The notes under the pieces: generated by a model
Told to the model about the DNA's origin: nothing
The model's input: the letters and a program-made list of their open reading frames with translations, nothing else
The model's database searches: none
Source: Erythrocercus mccallii
Lineage: Eukaryota; Chordata; Aves; Passeriformes; Dicruridae
Assembly (NCBI GenBank): GCA_013397435.1
Contig: VZRG01000007.1
Location: forward strand, 1,501,281 to 1,565,280
DNA: 64,000 nucleotides
Reading direction: 5' to 3'
Position numbers and translations under genes: made by a program
In this document: piece by piece, positions 38,090 to 49,600 of the stretch
Layout: every line of letters starts with the position of its first letter
Position numbering within the stretch: position 1 is the first letter of the stretch

Positions 38090-40656
38090 GTTTATTAATC
38101 TTAAATGCATACAGAAATTAACAGCATTTTAATCTTCTAAAATGCAGCTTTTTTTATCTTTTCATTAACAACCATCAGTCTTAGTATGAGACAATCTTTA
38201 ATAGCTTATGGATACAGATTATGAGTGCCTATGTACATTTAAAAATATGCGCAGATCTTGTGAGCAATTTTGCCTTCCCTTCACCCTGAAGAATTGCACA
38301 GGAGTAAGACTTTAATAAAAATAAATGATGAAGACTTTCCAAGTAGCTATGTGTATTTATATATACACAGAGCCTCTTTTCTAAGTGGTCTCATATTTTA
38401 AACCACCACAGGTTAATTTTCCTTTTGGAAAAGAGATTGATTACATGAAAGCATTTTTAATTTTTTTTTTTATTTGCATCTTGTATTTAATTTTTATAAA
38501 ATGTACACAATATATTTAACTGAAGAGGGGAGCACAGTTAATCAAAATCCTAAAAACCAAATACCAAACCTAATATATGTTGCATAACAGTGAAATTTTA
38601 AACAACATTGAAAAAGAATTTTATTCCATTTTTTCTGAATCTCAGTTGAACACAGAATGATAACAGCTCTGTTCAGCAAAATATCAGGCAGGTGTGCTTT
38701 CTAATTTTAAACTGCAGTAACAGGTCATTGGTGATTGCTGGACAATGACTCAAAGCTTTCAAATTCTTCAGATTGCATTTTGTTTTTGTAAATATGCTAT
38801 TTTCTGTTCCATATTTTGCCTTAAAAGCTTAATGCTCACAAGTCTTTCTTTCTTCCCCTTGTTTAAATTCAAGTGCAGACCAATAAAACATCTAGTTTAA
38901 TTAAATATTGAGCTGTAACACTTGAAACCTACAAGGAACATGTAGCAATAAACAAGTATATGAGCCTTTGGACAAGACTAGATTCATTATTACTCTGTCA
39001 TGGGTGTTCACTTATTGTAAAGTCACATAATATTCCTAGGGAGGAAGACTAAGGTCATGGCAGTGGCACTGATAACGTTAGTTCCTTCTGTAGGGTAATT
39101 CTTAGTAGAGTACCAAGAGGACAAGGTAAAATAGCATTTTAGTGTACTTTAGGCAGGGTAGAAATAATCTGTCTTCATTTCATCAGCTCCTGCTCATTTA
39201 TCTGTCTGAGCTGATGTTAGTCATCCTGCAGTGACAGTGGAATGTGGACACTTCTCTGTCACAGGAACTGGCTTGGTAACATATGCCCACAGCTCCTAGA
39301 CTTGCTGTTTTTATTGAGGGGCTTAGTCTATTACATCCAGATCTCCCTTCCAACGTGGTGAACACAGGGATCAAGGAACAACAGCAGTGCCTTTAGTTTT
39401 AACTCCTTAAAGGAGTGTGTAAAATTGCGCCATTGTTCTGCTTCAAGTAAATTACAGGAGAGAACCCCCTGTTGCCTCTTTCATTTAAAATGTATATTCA
39501 AAGCATAAGGGTTTTGTTCAGCTCTGTTTAGAACACTTTACAAAAATGAAGACTTAGAAATATCTGTAATTGCTGGGTATGAAAACAATAAAAACAATTT
39601 GAAACCCAAGATGCTCTTATGTATGTGTCTCATTTCAGATATTTTACATAAAATGTCCTAGGGTAGTGAGGAGAGAAGGAAGCTCTAACTTTAGAAACTC
39701 CTAATCTTTTAATCTGAAAATAAGGTTCTTTTAAAGTGATACATCAAAAATAGAGGTACTAAAAATCACAAGTTATTTTAACAAATATTGCACAAAGCTT
39801 TAAGTGATCTGAAGCTGAAACACTCCCAGAAATAGAAACTTGGATTTTTGGCTCCCAGTCCAAAGCAAAGATGAGAAGTTCAGTGTAACACAGAAAAAAA
39901 TTTAAAAAAAGAAATCAAAAGAAGGAGATGCTGTCCTTGAAACCAGAATATTCTTTTATCAGTGCTTTGGAAAGAAAGGCTCCAAGAAGTACAATTTGTG
40001 TCAGGCTGTACATAAAAAAGAAATTTCTTTTTCTGAGTTAAGGTATTCTACTCAGTTTTATCCTTTCTCCTTTAAAATACATTGTGCTTTCATGCAGAAT
40101 TTTCATTTGTATGTTTGTATTTTAAATGCCTGAAAACACAGAAATACTACTTAAAGTACATATTGGTTTGACACTTGAGGCTGAACATTATGGTTCAGTT
40201 TATAGATAAATAAGTACCAGCCAGATGAGAGGCAAATGGTGAAAATAGTACTGAATTTTATATAGAAGGCTATTTTAAAAATCAGTATGAATTACAAATT
40301 GAACTTGTGATCTAAGCCCAGCTGTCCTGACAAAATAATATGAGTATACAAATGTTAATCCATGCATAATGCATCCTCTTGACTAAAACTGGCTAAATTT
40401 CATGTAAATATGATTAACTGCATGTGCCCAGTGTATGCACAGACTAACAACCTGTCCATATTATCCTGGATTTATATTCTACTGCCTGATCAACACAGAA
40501 TTAAATCAAAATAGCATTTCCTAATACTAGTTTAGTTTGATTAAGTGCTTTGCTTGTCTACTGTTTGGAATTGTAACAGGCAATAAGACAAATGCAATTC
40601 AGGAAGTTAAATTTTAAAAATTGCCAGTCATACATGAGATACAATGTAATTTATCG

Positions 40657-40679
40657 GTCTGAAATGAATAGTTTCAGAC
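40657..40679. repeat. Perfect 8-bp hairpin flanked by CpGs
   Basis: GTCTGAAA and TTTCAGAC flank a 7-nt TGAATAG loop. A CpG lies just outside the left arm and another overlaps the end of the right arm, which is unusual in this CpG-poor sequence. Confidence 0.6.
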
Positions 40680-41290
40680 GTGTATTGTCTCTGAGGTAGC
40701 TATCCATAACTAAATCCTTTGGCAGTCATCTGTCAGGAAATGTAACATTGTCTAAAAAGTTAAAAGTGCATTCATATCTCATTTGATGCCATACTGTAAG
40801 CTCACAGGGATATTGTACTCATTAAAGTGAACATAAAGGCAAATGAAAAAAAGACAGTCTGTATTACCTAGCTTCTTCAGACAATTACATCTGATACGGA
40901 AAGTGTCTACCTTGGTTTCTAAAGATGTATGGTAATCTTCTATTAACCAGACCAATAAAAAAAATATCCACCTTGGGTTCAGAATATACTTATTATCCTT
41001 GTGTTAATTTTGATATGTGTGAGTTTGCTGCATCTTCAGTTTGCCTTATAAAAAACAGAATCTTGACGCAAAGCTTGAGCTGAACACAAACTCAAAGATT
41101 TCACTTAATTTTACATTAATAATTTTTCATCTGTTATTTCATTTCATAAACATTTCAGGAACTCACTCATAGCTTTTAACTTTTGAAAGGACAGGAAATG
41201 AAAAAAATCAGTCTAGACCAAAACAAAATTAAATCCACTGGTAATAACTAATAAAAGCTGAAAGTCAACTTTTGATGAGCTAAGAATATT

Positions 41291-41321
41291 ATATACATAC
41301 ATACATATATATATATAATAT
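41291..41321. repeat. TACA/TA microsatellite
   Basis: ATAC/ATAT units run as a TACA tetranucleotide stretch followed by a TA dinucleotide run. Likely length-polymorphic. Confidence 0.85.
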
Positions 41322-42352
41322 GGTGTGGGTATATTAACCATTCATTATTTTAATTTCTCAGTAAAATTAAAACAGAGGAAGCAGAAAATAGATACTAAAT
41401 CCAATCAAATTTTTAAGATTCCACTGGTTTTCCTAAAGGATTTATCTTTGCAATGGAAGGTGAAGGCACACTTTTTGGAAGGTGAACAGAAATGATAAGG
41501 ATAGCTTGGGAATTTGTGAATCACCCCTTAGAAACCGTTAGACTTTGCAACATTTGCTGGTTATGTCTGAGTTAAATGTTCTGTGCTCATCTCTGTAAAC
41601 TAGCACAAAGCAAAGAGCTGAGTACAGATGAGATTCTTTTGACCTGAGTGCATTTGTTATGTGAATTGGATGGAGATTTTTCATTTCCTGCACCATTCAT
41701 CATAAGCCAAATGATTCCCCAAAGTTCATCCATTCATTACTCTTGAAAACTCAATTAAAAAGATAGAAAGAAAAAATATTGTGTTGATTATGAATAAAAA
41801 ACCAGAGATTTTTCACTTAGAATTGCAAGTTTTGTTGACAGGCACCTACACCTCATAACAGCAGGAAAATGAACAGTTACTGTCTATTTGCTTAGAAACT
41901 TCAGCACTAATGTAAAAAAACAACCAAAATCTCAATACCTCTCATACTTCCTATGGAAGTTTCAAGCTGTAAGAAATGCAACCCACTAATTTCAGATTTA
42001 TCCTCAAGGTAAATAAAGAAATCCTCCCTGTCTCGCATTAGCGAACACTCACCTCCCAGTGCCGGAATCCTGCACAGCACTTAGTTACAACATACAGTCT
42101 GACGTAATTTCTGCCACAGGAAAATGCAAATCACAAAAATCCTAAACATCTAATCATCTAAGCCTACTGCCATAAAGCTCAGAGAGTATCGGCAAAGCAT
42201 TTTAGCAGCAGCAAATCTAGGCCTGCTCATGTTGCACTGCCCATGGGGCCCCGTGTATCAGTGGGAAGAGCAGAGTACAGTTTAAGGAGTCAGCTGTGTA
42301 ACCAGTCATCCACAAGTCCGTCTTCATTATTGGAGACCAAACATATCCTTTT

Positions 42353-42416
42353 TGTGGGCTGGACTCGATGACCTCCAGACATCTCTTAATAATAAAGAAA
42401 TTATTGTGTGATTCTA
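42353..42416 (+). mobile_element. CR1 3' tail, very short
   Basis: GGGCTGGACTCGATGACCTC, then CAGACATCTCTTAA and a closing TGTGATTCT, correspond to the CR1 end (ggactcgatgacctccagaggtccctt... attctgtgattct). About 65 bases are recognisable. Confidence 0.7.
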
Positions 42417-44585
42417 ATTATAGCTTCTGTAGTAGTAACAATATACACTGTAAACTTGATTAACAACTACAACTCAGTAATAAAAACTGTATTAATAATC
42501 CAAGCCCAAGGACCTTCCCTACTGTGGTTTAAAGTTTCCAGACTTATGGTGACAGAACAGAATGATTATTAAACCTGAGAAAATTTTAATATTAATTAGA
42601 TAGCATTGAATTTAAAATATTAAAGCTTAAAAGAATAGTTTTAAAGAAAAATGAAAGCTGTCATTTCAATACAAACTACAGTGGACTTATTCCAAGCCCC
42701 TGGCCTTAGAGAAGACAAGAAGTGAACACTCCTGGACTTTCAGGTTCCATATCTAAGCCAGAAACCTTGGAATGTATCTGTAATGTCTCTCTTTTCAATT
42801 TAGTTTCCTTCCCCCAGAGTACTGAACATTTTGTGAAAGGTTCTAATTTACGAAATTCCTTCATTCACATATAGATTAAAGAATCACCTTCTATAATTAG
42901 AAAATTTCAAAGTATCTCTCAATTTTTTCCATTTGTAGGAAATAAGCTTACTATAGATTTTGATATTTTTCTCTTACTGAAATCCATCTAATCTATCTGA
43001 AAGTCTTAGTCTACCAGATGGTATCAAGATAGTACCAAGCATACTATGTGATATCAAAATGCTTATGAAACCAAAGATAATAGGTGTTATAAAGTACCTG
43101 ATCAGGACCATGTGCATGAGTGCATGACAATGGTAAACAAGAAAGCCACTATGGGAAGCTACAGATTTTTGCCCAACCTGTCTCACAAAGAATGAAAAAA
43201 AGTGAAACAAAGAGATGGGAAGGTAAGCTTTCCAGAAAGGCTGTCTCTCTCAGAAAATTTTTGTGCTAGGCAATAAGAAATACTCGCCTGTCCCAGTCTC
43301 AAGAAGATGAATGATTTAGGACAACGCAGATTGGATATCATCACATTTAAGCTGTCGAACTACAAGGGCACTGGACGACTTTCTCAGGCCACTATGGTAA
43401 TTAAATCTTGAGAGTGTTCACGTGGACCAAATATATCAACAATCACGTCTTTTGGAGGTTAAGCCCACATGCCAAATGCTGATAGATGTTATTATTTTCA
43501 AAACTTGTATGGTTTAAGGATTTTTTTCTGCTACATTCATATTCCAAGAATAATAGCTTTTACTAATTGGTTAGGTTTATCTCATATTGTTATTAAAATC
43601 TCCTATTAAGGGACAAAATAAGACAAAAAAAATTAACAGGTTTTACAGATACCTGTAGAATGGTATCATACAGATAATATCAAACTGTCAGATACAGTAT
43701 TGCAGACACCAAAAAAGAATCTTGATCTTTGTATGGTTTCGTCTGTTTACTCACTGTTCTAACTCAAACTTGATTTAAAAGCAGGCTGTAAATGGGTTCC
43801 CCTAAAAATTGCAATCCCTGCCTGAAACTATTTCCACTCTTTCTTCTAGGTCAAAAATGGTAAAAGTGATTATTTTAGCAACACTTTTTCATTTCTGTTG
43901 TAATAGAAAACACTTTGACATATTAAATCATGACAGTCTTTTAAGTAAAACTTTATAGTGTGATCACTCAAAGGGATAGCTCATAAAATAATGAATGACA
44001 ATGCAAATGGGTCACTTTTATGCCTCTCATTGTTTTATTGAGTAGTTATACCTTTTGTAGCCGGATTTTGAAATAATAATGAACTTTTAAGAAAATAGTG
44101 AAGTTCAAGGTTACTGCAGAGATTCAGCACAAATCTGTGCCTGAGTGAAGAACATTGAGCCAGCTGGCTGAAACATCTCTGAACACTCATCTGTATAAGT
44201 CTCATCATTATAACGCTCATTTTATTTTTTAGAAAAACAGAGCACTGTATGAAGCTCCAGAAATTCAGCCACTTTCTCTTGCATACAGCCTTCAGATTTA
44301 CAGCATGAACCTGCCCTGATATCTCATTCTGTAAAAACTGGCCTGAGTTCCATAGAGTTGGCTGTTCCCCAGGCAAGCTCTTACTAATAGTTAAGGTAAC
44401 ACTTTCTAGGCATGCAGTGCAGGCAAATATATGCAAATGTATTTTTTGTGCAGGATAATACAGCCAAGTTCAAGGTGTGACAAGTCAGGTTTGGCATCAG
44501 GCACCACTTCTGCATTTCAACCTCAGCTGACACAAGTTTCCCTTCCAAAGGAATTGACATATGACTGAGCTAGGTACACACCAGT

Positions 44586-44607
44586 ACCTGGGCTCATTAA
44601 CCCAGGT
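44586..44607. repeat. 7-bp inverted repeat
   Basis: ACCTGGG and CCCAGGT flank an 8-nt loop, CTCATTAA. No flanking gene. Confidence 0.5.
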
Positions 44608-45066
44608 TTAAGAGCAAATTCAAGAGGAAGCTGGTGTGACTGCCAACCCAGAGACCACTTGCTGCATGCTAAATGCTAGTACTCCTTGCAAAAGTACTAA
44701 AATATTCCTGCCAAAAATTATTTACACTCACGGTTATAAATAAGGGCAACAGAACCTGCCCCCAGACAGGTATTTATGAAGTATTTATCACCTCATAAGA
44801 AGACATAATTGGATTACCTTGTGGGCAATTTCTCATTTCTTTATTTTTCAAAACTAACATAAGAACAAATGCAATTGAAGCACTACTTTAAAAGAAAAAA
44901 ATGGATATATCTTGCATCTATATTCTTTTTCATGTAAGTAATAAAATCTTTGTCATTCTAACCACCCTTTAAATTTAATAAAAATGGCAACATATGGCTG
45001 TTTACGGAGATCTAATTAGTCCATTTCCCTAAATATGCTTTTACACTCCAAAATATTAAAATTGAA

Positions 45067-45074
45067 ATGCAAAT
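45067..45074 (+). promoter_or_regulatory. Octamer motif in a TAAT-rich segment (candidate)
   Basis: A perfect ATGCAAAT at 45067-45074 is followed directly by TGT, so the sequence reads as overlapping octamer and ATTGT (SOX-like) sites. TCTAATTAGTC lies 46 bp upstream (45011-45021). A single 8-bp motif is common by chance, so confidence is low. Confidence 0.15.
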
Positions 45075-46627
45075 TGTAGCATGCAGATGAGAATTAAGGA
45101 GAAATTATTACTATTTAACTGCCTGAAGACAGCCAAATCCTCCTCCCAGCTTTCACTCTCCCCTTTAGTTTAGCCGAAAGGTACATTGAATAAAGATGAT
45201 ATTAATGTCAAACCACCCTCTTGCTTGTTTCTGAAGCCTTCTTTATGCGTATACTTCATCATCCAAACATGAACTATCTACAACATCTGTAACAATGAAA
45301 GAGGATGAAAAAAAAATCCAACCAATCACCCGCTCAGGTCTGGAGGGCCTCCAATCCCACGCAAGAAATGTTTTCTGTGTGCATTGATAACAATAAAATC
45401 AAGCAACATTCAAATCCCTTACTTATGGCTGGATATCTGTATGGAATACTGTATGTGACCTTCTAAAGGACAGAAACTGCTGTGACCACTTTATGGACTC
45501 CTATGGTTTGTTCCTCTGATCTATAGCAATGTCTAACACCAGATGCTTTGGAAAAAGTTGTGGAAACTGAAAAAAGTGATTATTTATTTTTGCACAGTAG
45601 TGGGATATTTAGTCATAACCACTGATGATGCTTGCACTATAATAGCAGACTGTAAGTTCTACTTTAGCTAGTACAGCAGGTGACAGGCTTTATTCATGCT
45701 ATTTAAATGACCAAACTCGTGCCTCACTGCAGAAGTGTGCTGTTTCTGTATGAACTCAAGGTCTATTTCCCTATAAGTCAGTAATACACTTTCTGGGAAA
45801 TATCAAATTACCATGACAGAAGCATTACTTTTCCTTATATATCTAGGAAAAAAAAAAAGCTTACATGAAACAATTCAAATATCACTGAGATTTGCCATAG
45901 TAGTCAATTCACTCTGCCATTGACCTATAAAAACAAATATCTACATCTGGGATAGCAAAAGCCTCACAAGGCTAAAGAGGAGATTATTCAAGCTGAAGAT
46001 GTTCCATTTTAAACAAAAACTGGTGGAATGGAATATACAAATGCACATGTATAACAAATGTAAGAATACAATCAGATTGAATTTACACACAGACACAAAG
46101 GCTACCTCTATGTTCCTGGCTTCTCTCCTGTCCAAAGAGAAATAGCTCCTGTCAAAGAGTGGTAACTAAGTCCCCAAGATTCATTGTTCCTGGAGATGTC
46201 AATACAGATACAGTGTCTCTAATGCCTTCAATTAGCTTGTGTCCATCATGAGAATCACAGGATTGTTCAAGGTGCCGTTAATCTGGTTTATATGCAGATA
46301 TAATGGATTTAAAAATTAGATTCTTCCTATACCTTCCAAATGGAGGTTAAACCTCTTTGATGTGTTTGTATAAACGTCAGTGTCTAATGAGCAATGACAT
46401 GAATCCAATATGTTTCCAAAACACTTTGAAAATTCCACCTCTAGTCGATGGTTTGGAGAGAAGATAAATTACTTCCAAGGCTCTTTCTGTATTTCCTCTA
46501 ATGCCTGGATCTTCATAACTAGTTTATCAGGAAAGTAACTTGAGGAATTTTAGTTACTTGCAGCATAATGTTAGGTGGACAGGGTGCAGGGAGGAAAAAT
46601 CCTTTTTGGAAACAACTAAATGGAACG

Positions 46628-46686
46628 TGATGTTCACTTGATGATCTTGAGGGTCTGTTTCAACCTAAATAACTCTATGATTATAT
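46628..46686 (+). mobile_element. CR1 3' tail, very short
   Basis: TTGATGATCTTGAGGGTCTG and TTCAACCTAAATAACTCTAT, then GATTATATGA, match the CR1 end (ttgatgatcttaaaggtcttttccaacctaaatgattctatgatt). Only the last ~60 bases are recognisable. Confidence 0.7.
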
Positions 46687-49600
46687 GAAAATCAAAAAAA
46701 AGTCCACATATTTGCAAACTTGCTCTGCTCTCAGTCTACTCTTTTCCAGTTATGAAACTATGAGCTTAGGGAAGTGCACTTCATATGACATTTCTCTGAT
46801 AAGAACAAACAAGTCTGCAAGAAAGAACTGCCTTGCACCTTGACAGAGTGCTGTCACTAGTGTTGTTGCCTAGAAATGAGACAAGGGATGTGAGGTGGAA
46901 CGTCTCCAGTTGCTGCAGGGCAGTCCTTGTGACCTGATGTTGGGCAGAAATGTGGCTTATCTAATAAAATACAAGACATTTCTGTGAAAAAACAGCAACA
47001 GCCAGCCTCAGCCAACTAGACATATCTTGATCTGCAGTGAAAGCAAACACAATAATAGAAGTACAAACACTAACAGAAAGCACATTAGAAATATGCTGAT
47101 GCAATAAATAATTAGATCTTGCATGTGTTTGTTTGGTTTTTCTTGTTTTTCAGATAAAACACCACATTTATAAGGAGTACAGTCTCACCAACCTCAGTCT
47201 TGTGGATGGAAGAAAAAAAGAGAAAACCCACCCATGATGGGTACCCAATAGCATACTGTGAACCAATGGCAGGGCTGAAAGTGGAAATCCCAGTCACTCA
47301 ATTCCTGCACTTATTCTATACTCATTCTACATTCAAGCTCCCTAGCCAGGATGTAAGCCATCTTTAAATGACAGAAAAAAGAAGAGCTCTCTATGAAACA
47401 AACTAGTCTTTTCTTAGATGATGAAAGATTTAAACAATTTCACAGACAAATTATGATAAAAGATTGCAAATGAAATCATGATCCTTATCTGAACTGTAAT
47501 TTCCCTTCAATCATGAAACAAAATACCTTCTCAGAGCAGAAACAAGGATTTCTGATTGGTATGCAAATGTGTTTGACTTCAGATACTAATAAGGAATTAC
47601 TTGAAAGAGATGTTTCCATCTCAATATGCATAAGTAAGTCAAACACTGTTTTCCTTCTGCCTCTGCTCTCTGGTTCCTACTCTGGACTTGATATCTGTTT
47701 TTACTTTTTTATTTCTTGATTTATCTAGGTGTGTGTGGGTTGCTTCTTATAGAATAGGAAAAAACAAAAATCGCACATATAGTTACCAGGAGTGTTTTAA
47801 TTTATTTTATTTAAGTCTAGTTCATGTTAGTAACACACTCAGTTCTATTTAACTGAGGTTGGTTTTTTTCTTTCCATTCATCAACACCAAGCATTTTTAA
47901 ATGTTGTAGAGAATTCATGGTACAGGAAAGAATAAATTATGTCAATGAGGAATTAATTTGCATAACACTTTTAATTTCATAAATATCTTGTTGTGAATTG
48001 ACCCTATGTGCAGAGTGCAGAAGGGTGAGACATTCACAGACTGCCCATGCACAGCTTTACATCTTCGCTTGGAAGGACAGAGGAGAAGGAAAATCAGCTT
48101 GAGCACTGCCTTCACTGTTTAAACAACTGAGCTAAACTTGAGCACTACTTTGGCTTCCCTCCAATATTCTAGGTGGCTCAGCTGAATAAACTCAGCTGTG
48201 CGTGGTGACAGGCTAAGCTTAATTTCTTTCGGGAACATCCCCAGCACTGGCTCCTCTAGCACACTGCATGCAATATGTTTAACACCCGAGGGACAACTCT
48301 CACAGAGGCACTGCCTACTACACATGGATAATCTAGTCCTTCAAGGAGTTAATGGTGGTCATCCAAAGCCTAAGTTCCTTCAAGCTGTCTGTACAGCTTC
48401 ACACACCTGTGATGTATTTTTAATTTTATTAGGAATTTAATAAGTCAACATACTTGGTGACGTACAATCCCAGAGACCAACAAATGTGCTTGATTAAATG
48501 ACTTTAAAATGCATAAACTAAGTTACAATTCATGCAATCAAGAAATTTTGGCCACATGCACCCTCCTTTTTATGCATCCATAAAAAGACAAAAACCAAAA
48601 GACAAGTATTTTAAAGAAATCCACACTCTTCATGTTTCTGAATAGGTTCAGCTTCACCACCCTTATATCGGTATCTATCTTTATTATAGGCTTTCATTCA
48701 AAATGCCAAAGTACTATGAATTCTTCAGAAATATCAAAACTGTAATTATATATGCTACATTCCTGACAATTTGCTTGTATTTTGACATGAAAACACCATG
48801 CTATCAAACAACCCTCACTCTATCCCCCTTTATAGTCCAGAGTGATAGGTACTTGTTTAAAAAATTAGCCAGCTGGAAAGACAGAATGATGGGGATTGAA
48901 CTACCCATGAAGAGAAAGTCATTGATTTAGAAGCCCTTTTTAGGAAGAGTACCTCTATTCAATTTGTTGTCTTCTGTTAAAGAAAGCACACAGAAGAGTT
49001 TCAGAGCAGCATTACCATAATCTACAACACATACATTGATGCCAAAATAACAAAGGATGGTAGATGAAGAGGACCACCTTTGACATTTCATCAGGAGTGC
49101 TAAGCCTGGATGAAAAATAATGCTGCTAATACCTTTTTCATTTTGCTATGAATATCCTAATAAAAACCACTCTGGTCTATTTGTCGATAAATACTACTAC
49201 ATTTTTTATGAGTGCAGCCGATGGATCTGTAAGGTTAATGCCATTTTTTTCAGTGATCTATAGTTTCAGGTGCTCTTTTTGTGCAATCAGGCTACAGCTT
49301 CTGAAAATTACATCCAAAATACTCAATAGTATTGTGTACTATTCAATCAGAAAAAGCAGTCTGCATCCCACTCATTAATTCTCAGGTACAACTTATAAAT
49401 AGTATTTTAGAAATACATGTATAATATAAACAGGGAAATAAACTTCTACCAATACATTTGTTCATGCACACACAGAAGCATTAACAGAAAACATTATCAT
49501 AAGATAACCAACTCAAAAAACCGAAGAGAATTCATAAAAAGAGTAGACACTTATACAGCATCTACATTACATTTAGATGGAGTATTTTCATCTACAGCTT

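Larger units (their letters stand above)
34838..42352. other. Long unique region, no gene seen
   Basis: No recognised transposons in 7.5 kb. It contains the octamer-bearing inverted repeat at 38064, a hairpin at 40657 and a TACA/TA microsatellite at 41291. The longest ATG-started frame I checked (129 codons, 37308-37697) is here but has no recognised domain. GC-richer DNA at 39190-39420 is unexplained. Confidence 0.5.
42417..46627. other. Unique AT-rich region, one weak exon candidate
   Basis: No recognised transposons. It contains an acceptor-like site followed by a 28-codon open stretch at 44233-44319, a 7-bp hairpin at 44586, and an octamer-bearing, homeodomain-rich segment at 45001-45130 that looks like a conserved non-coding element. 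No gene is supported. Confidence 0.45.

Noticed and set aside
44035..44436. 133-codon minus-strand frame
   Set aside because: Starts at TTG, has no domain and lies in ordinary unique DNA.
34883..45021. Shared 11-mer TCTAATTAGTC at 34883 and 45011
   Set aside because: Hundreds of shared 11-mer pairs are expected by chance in 64 kb, so this is not evidence of a link.
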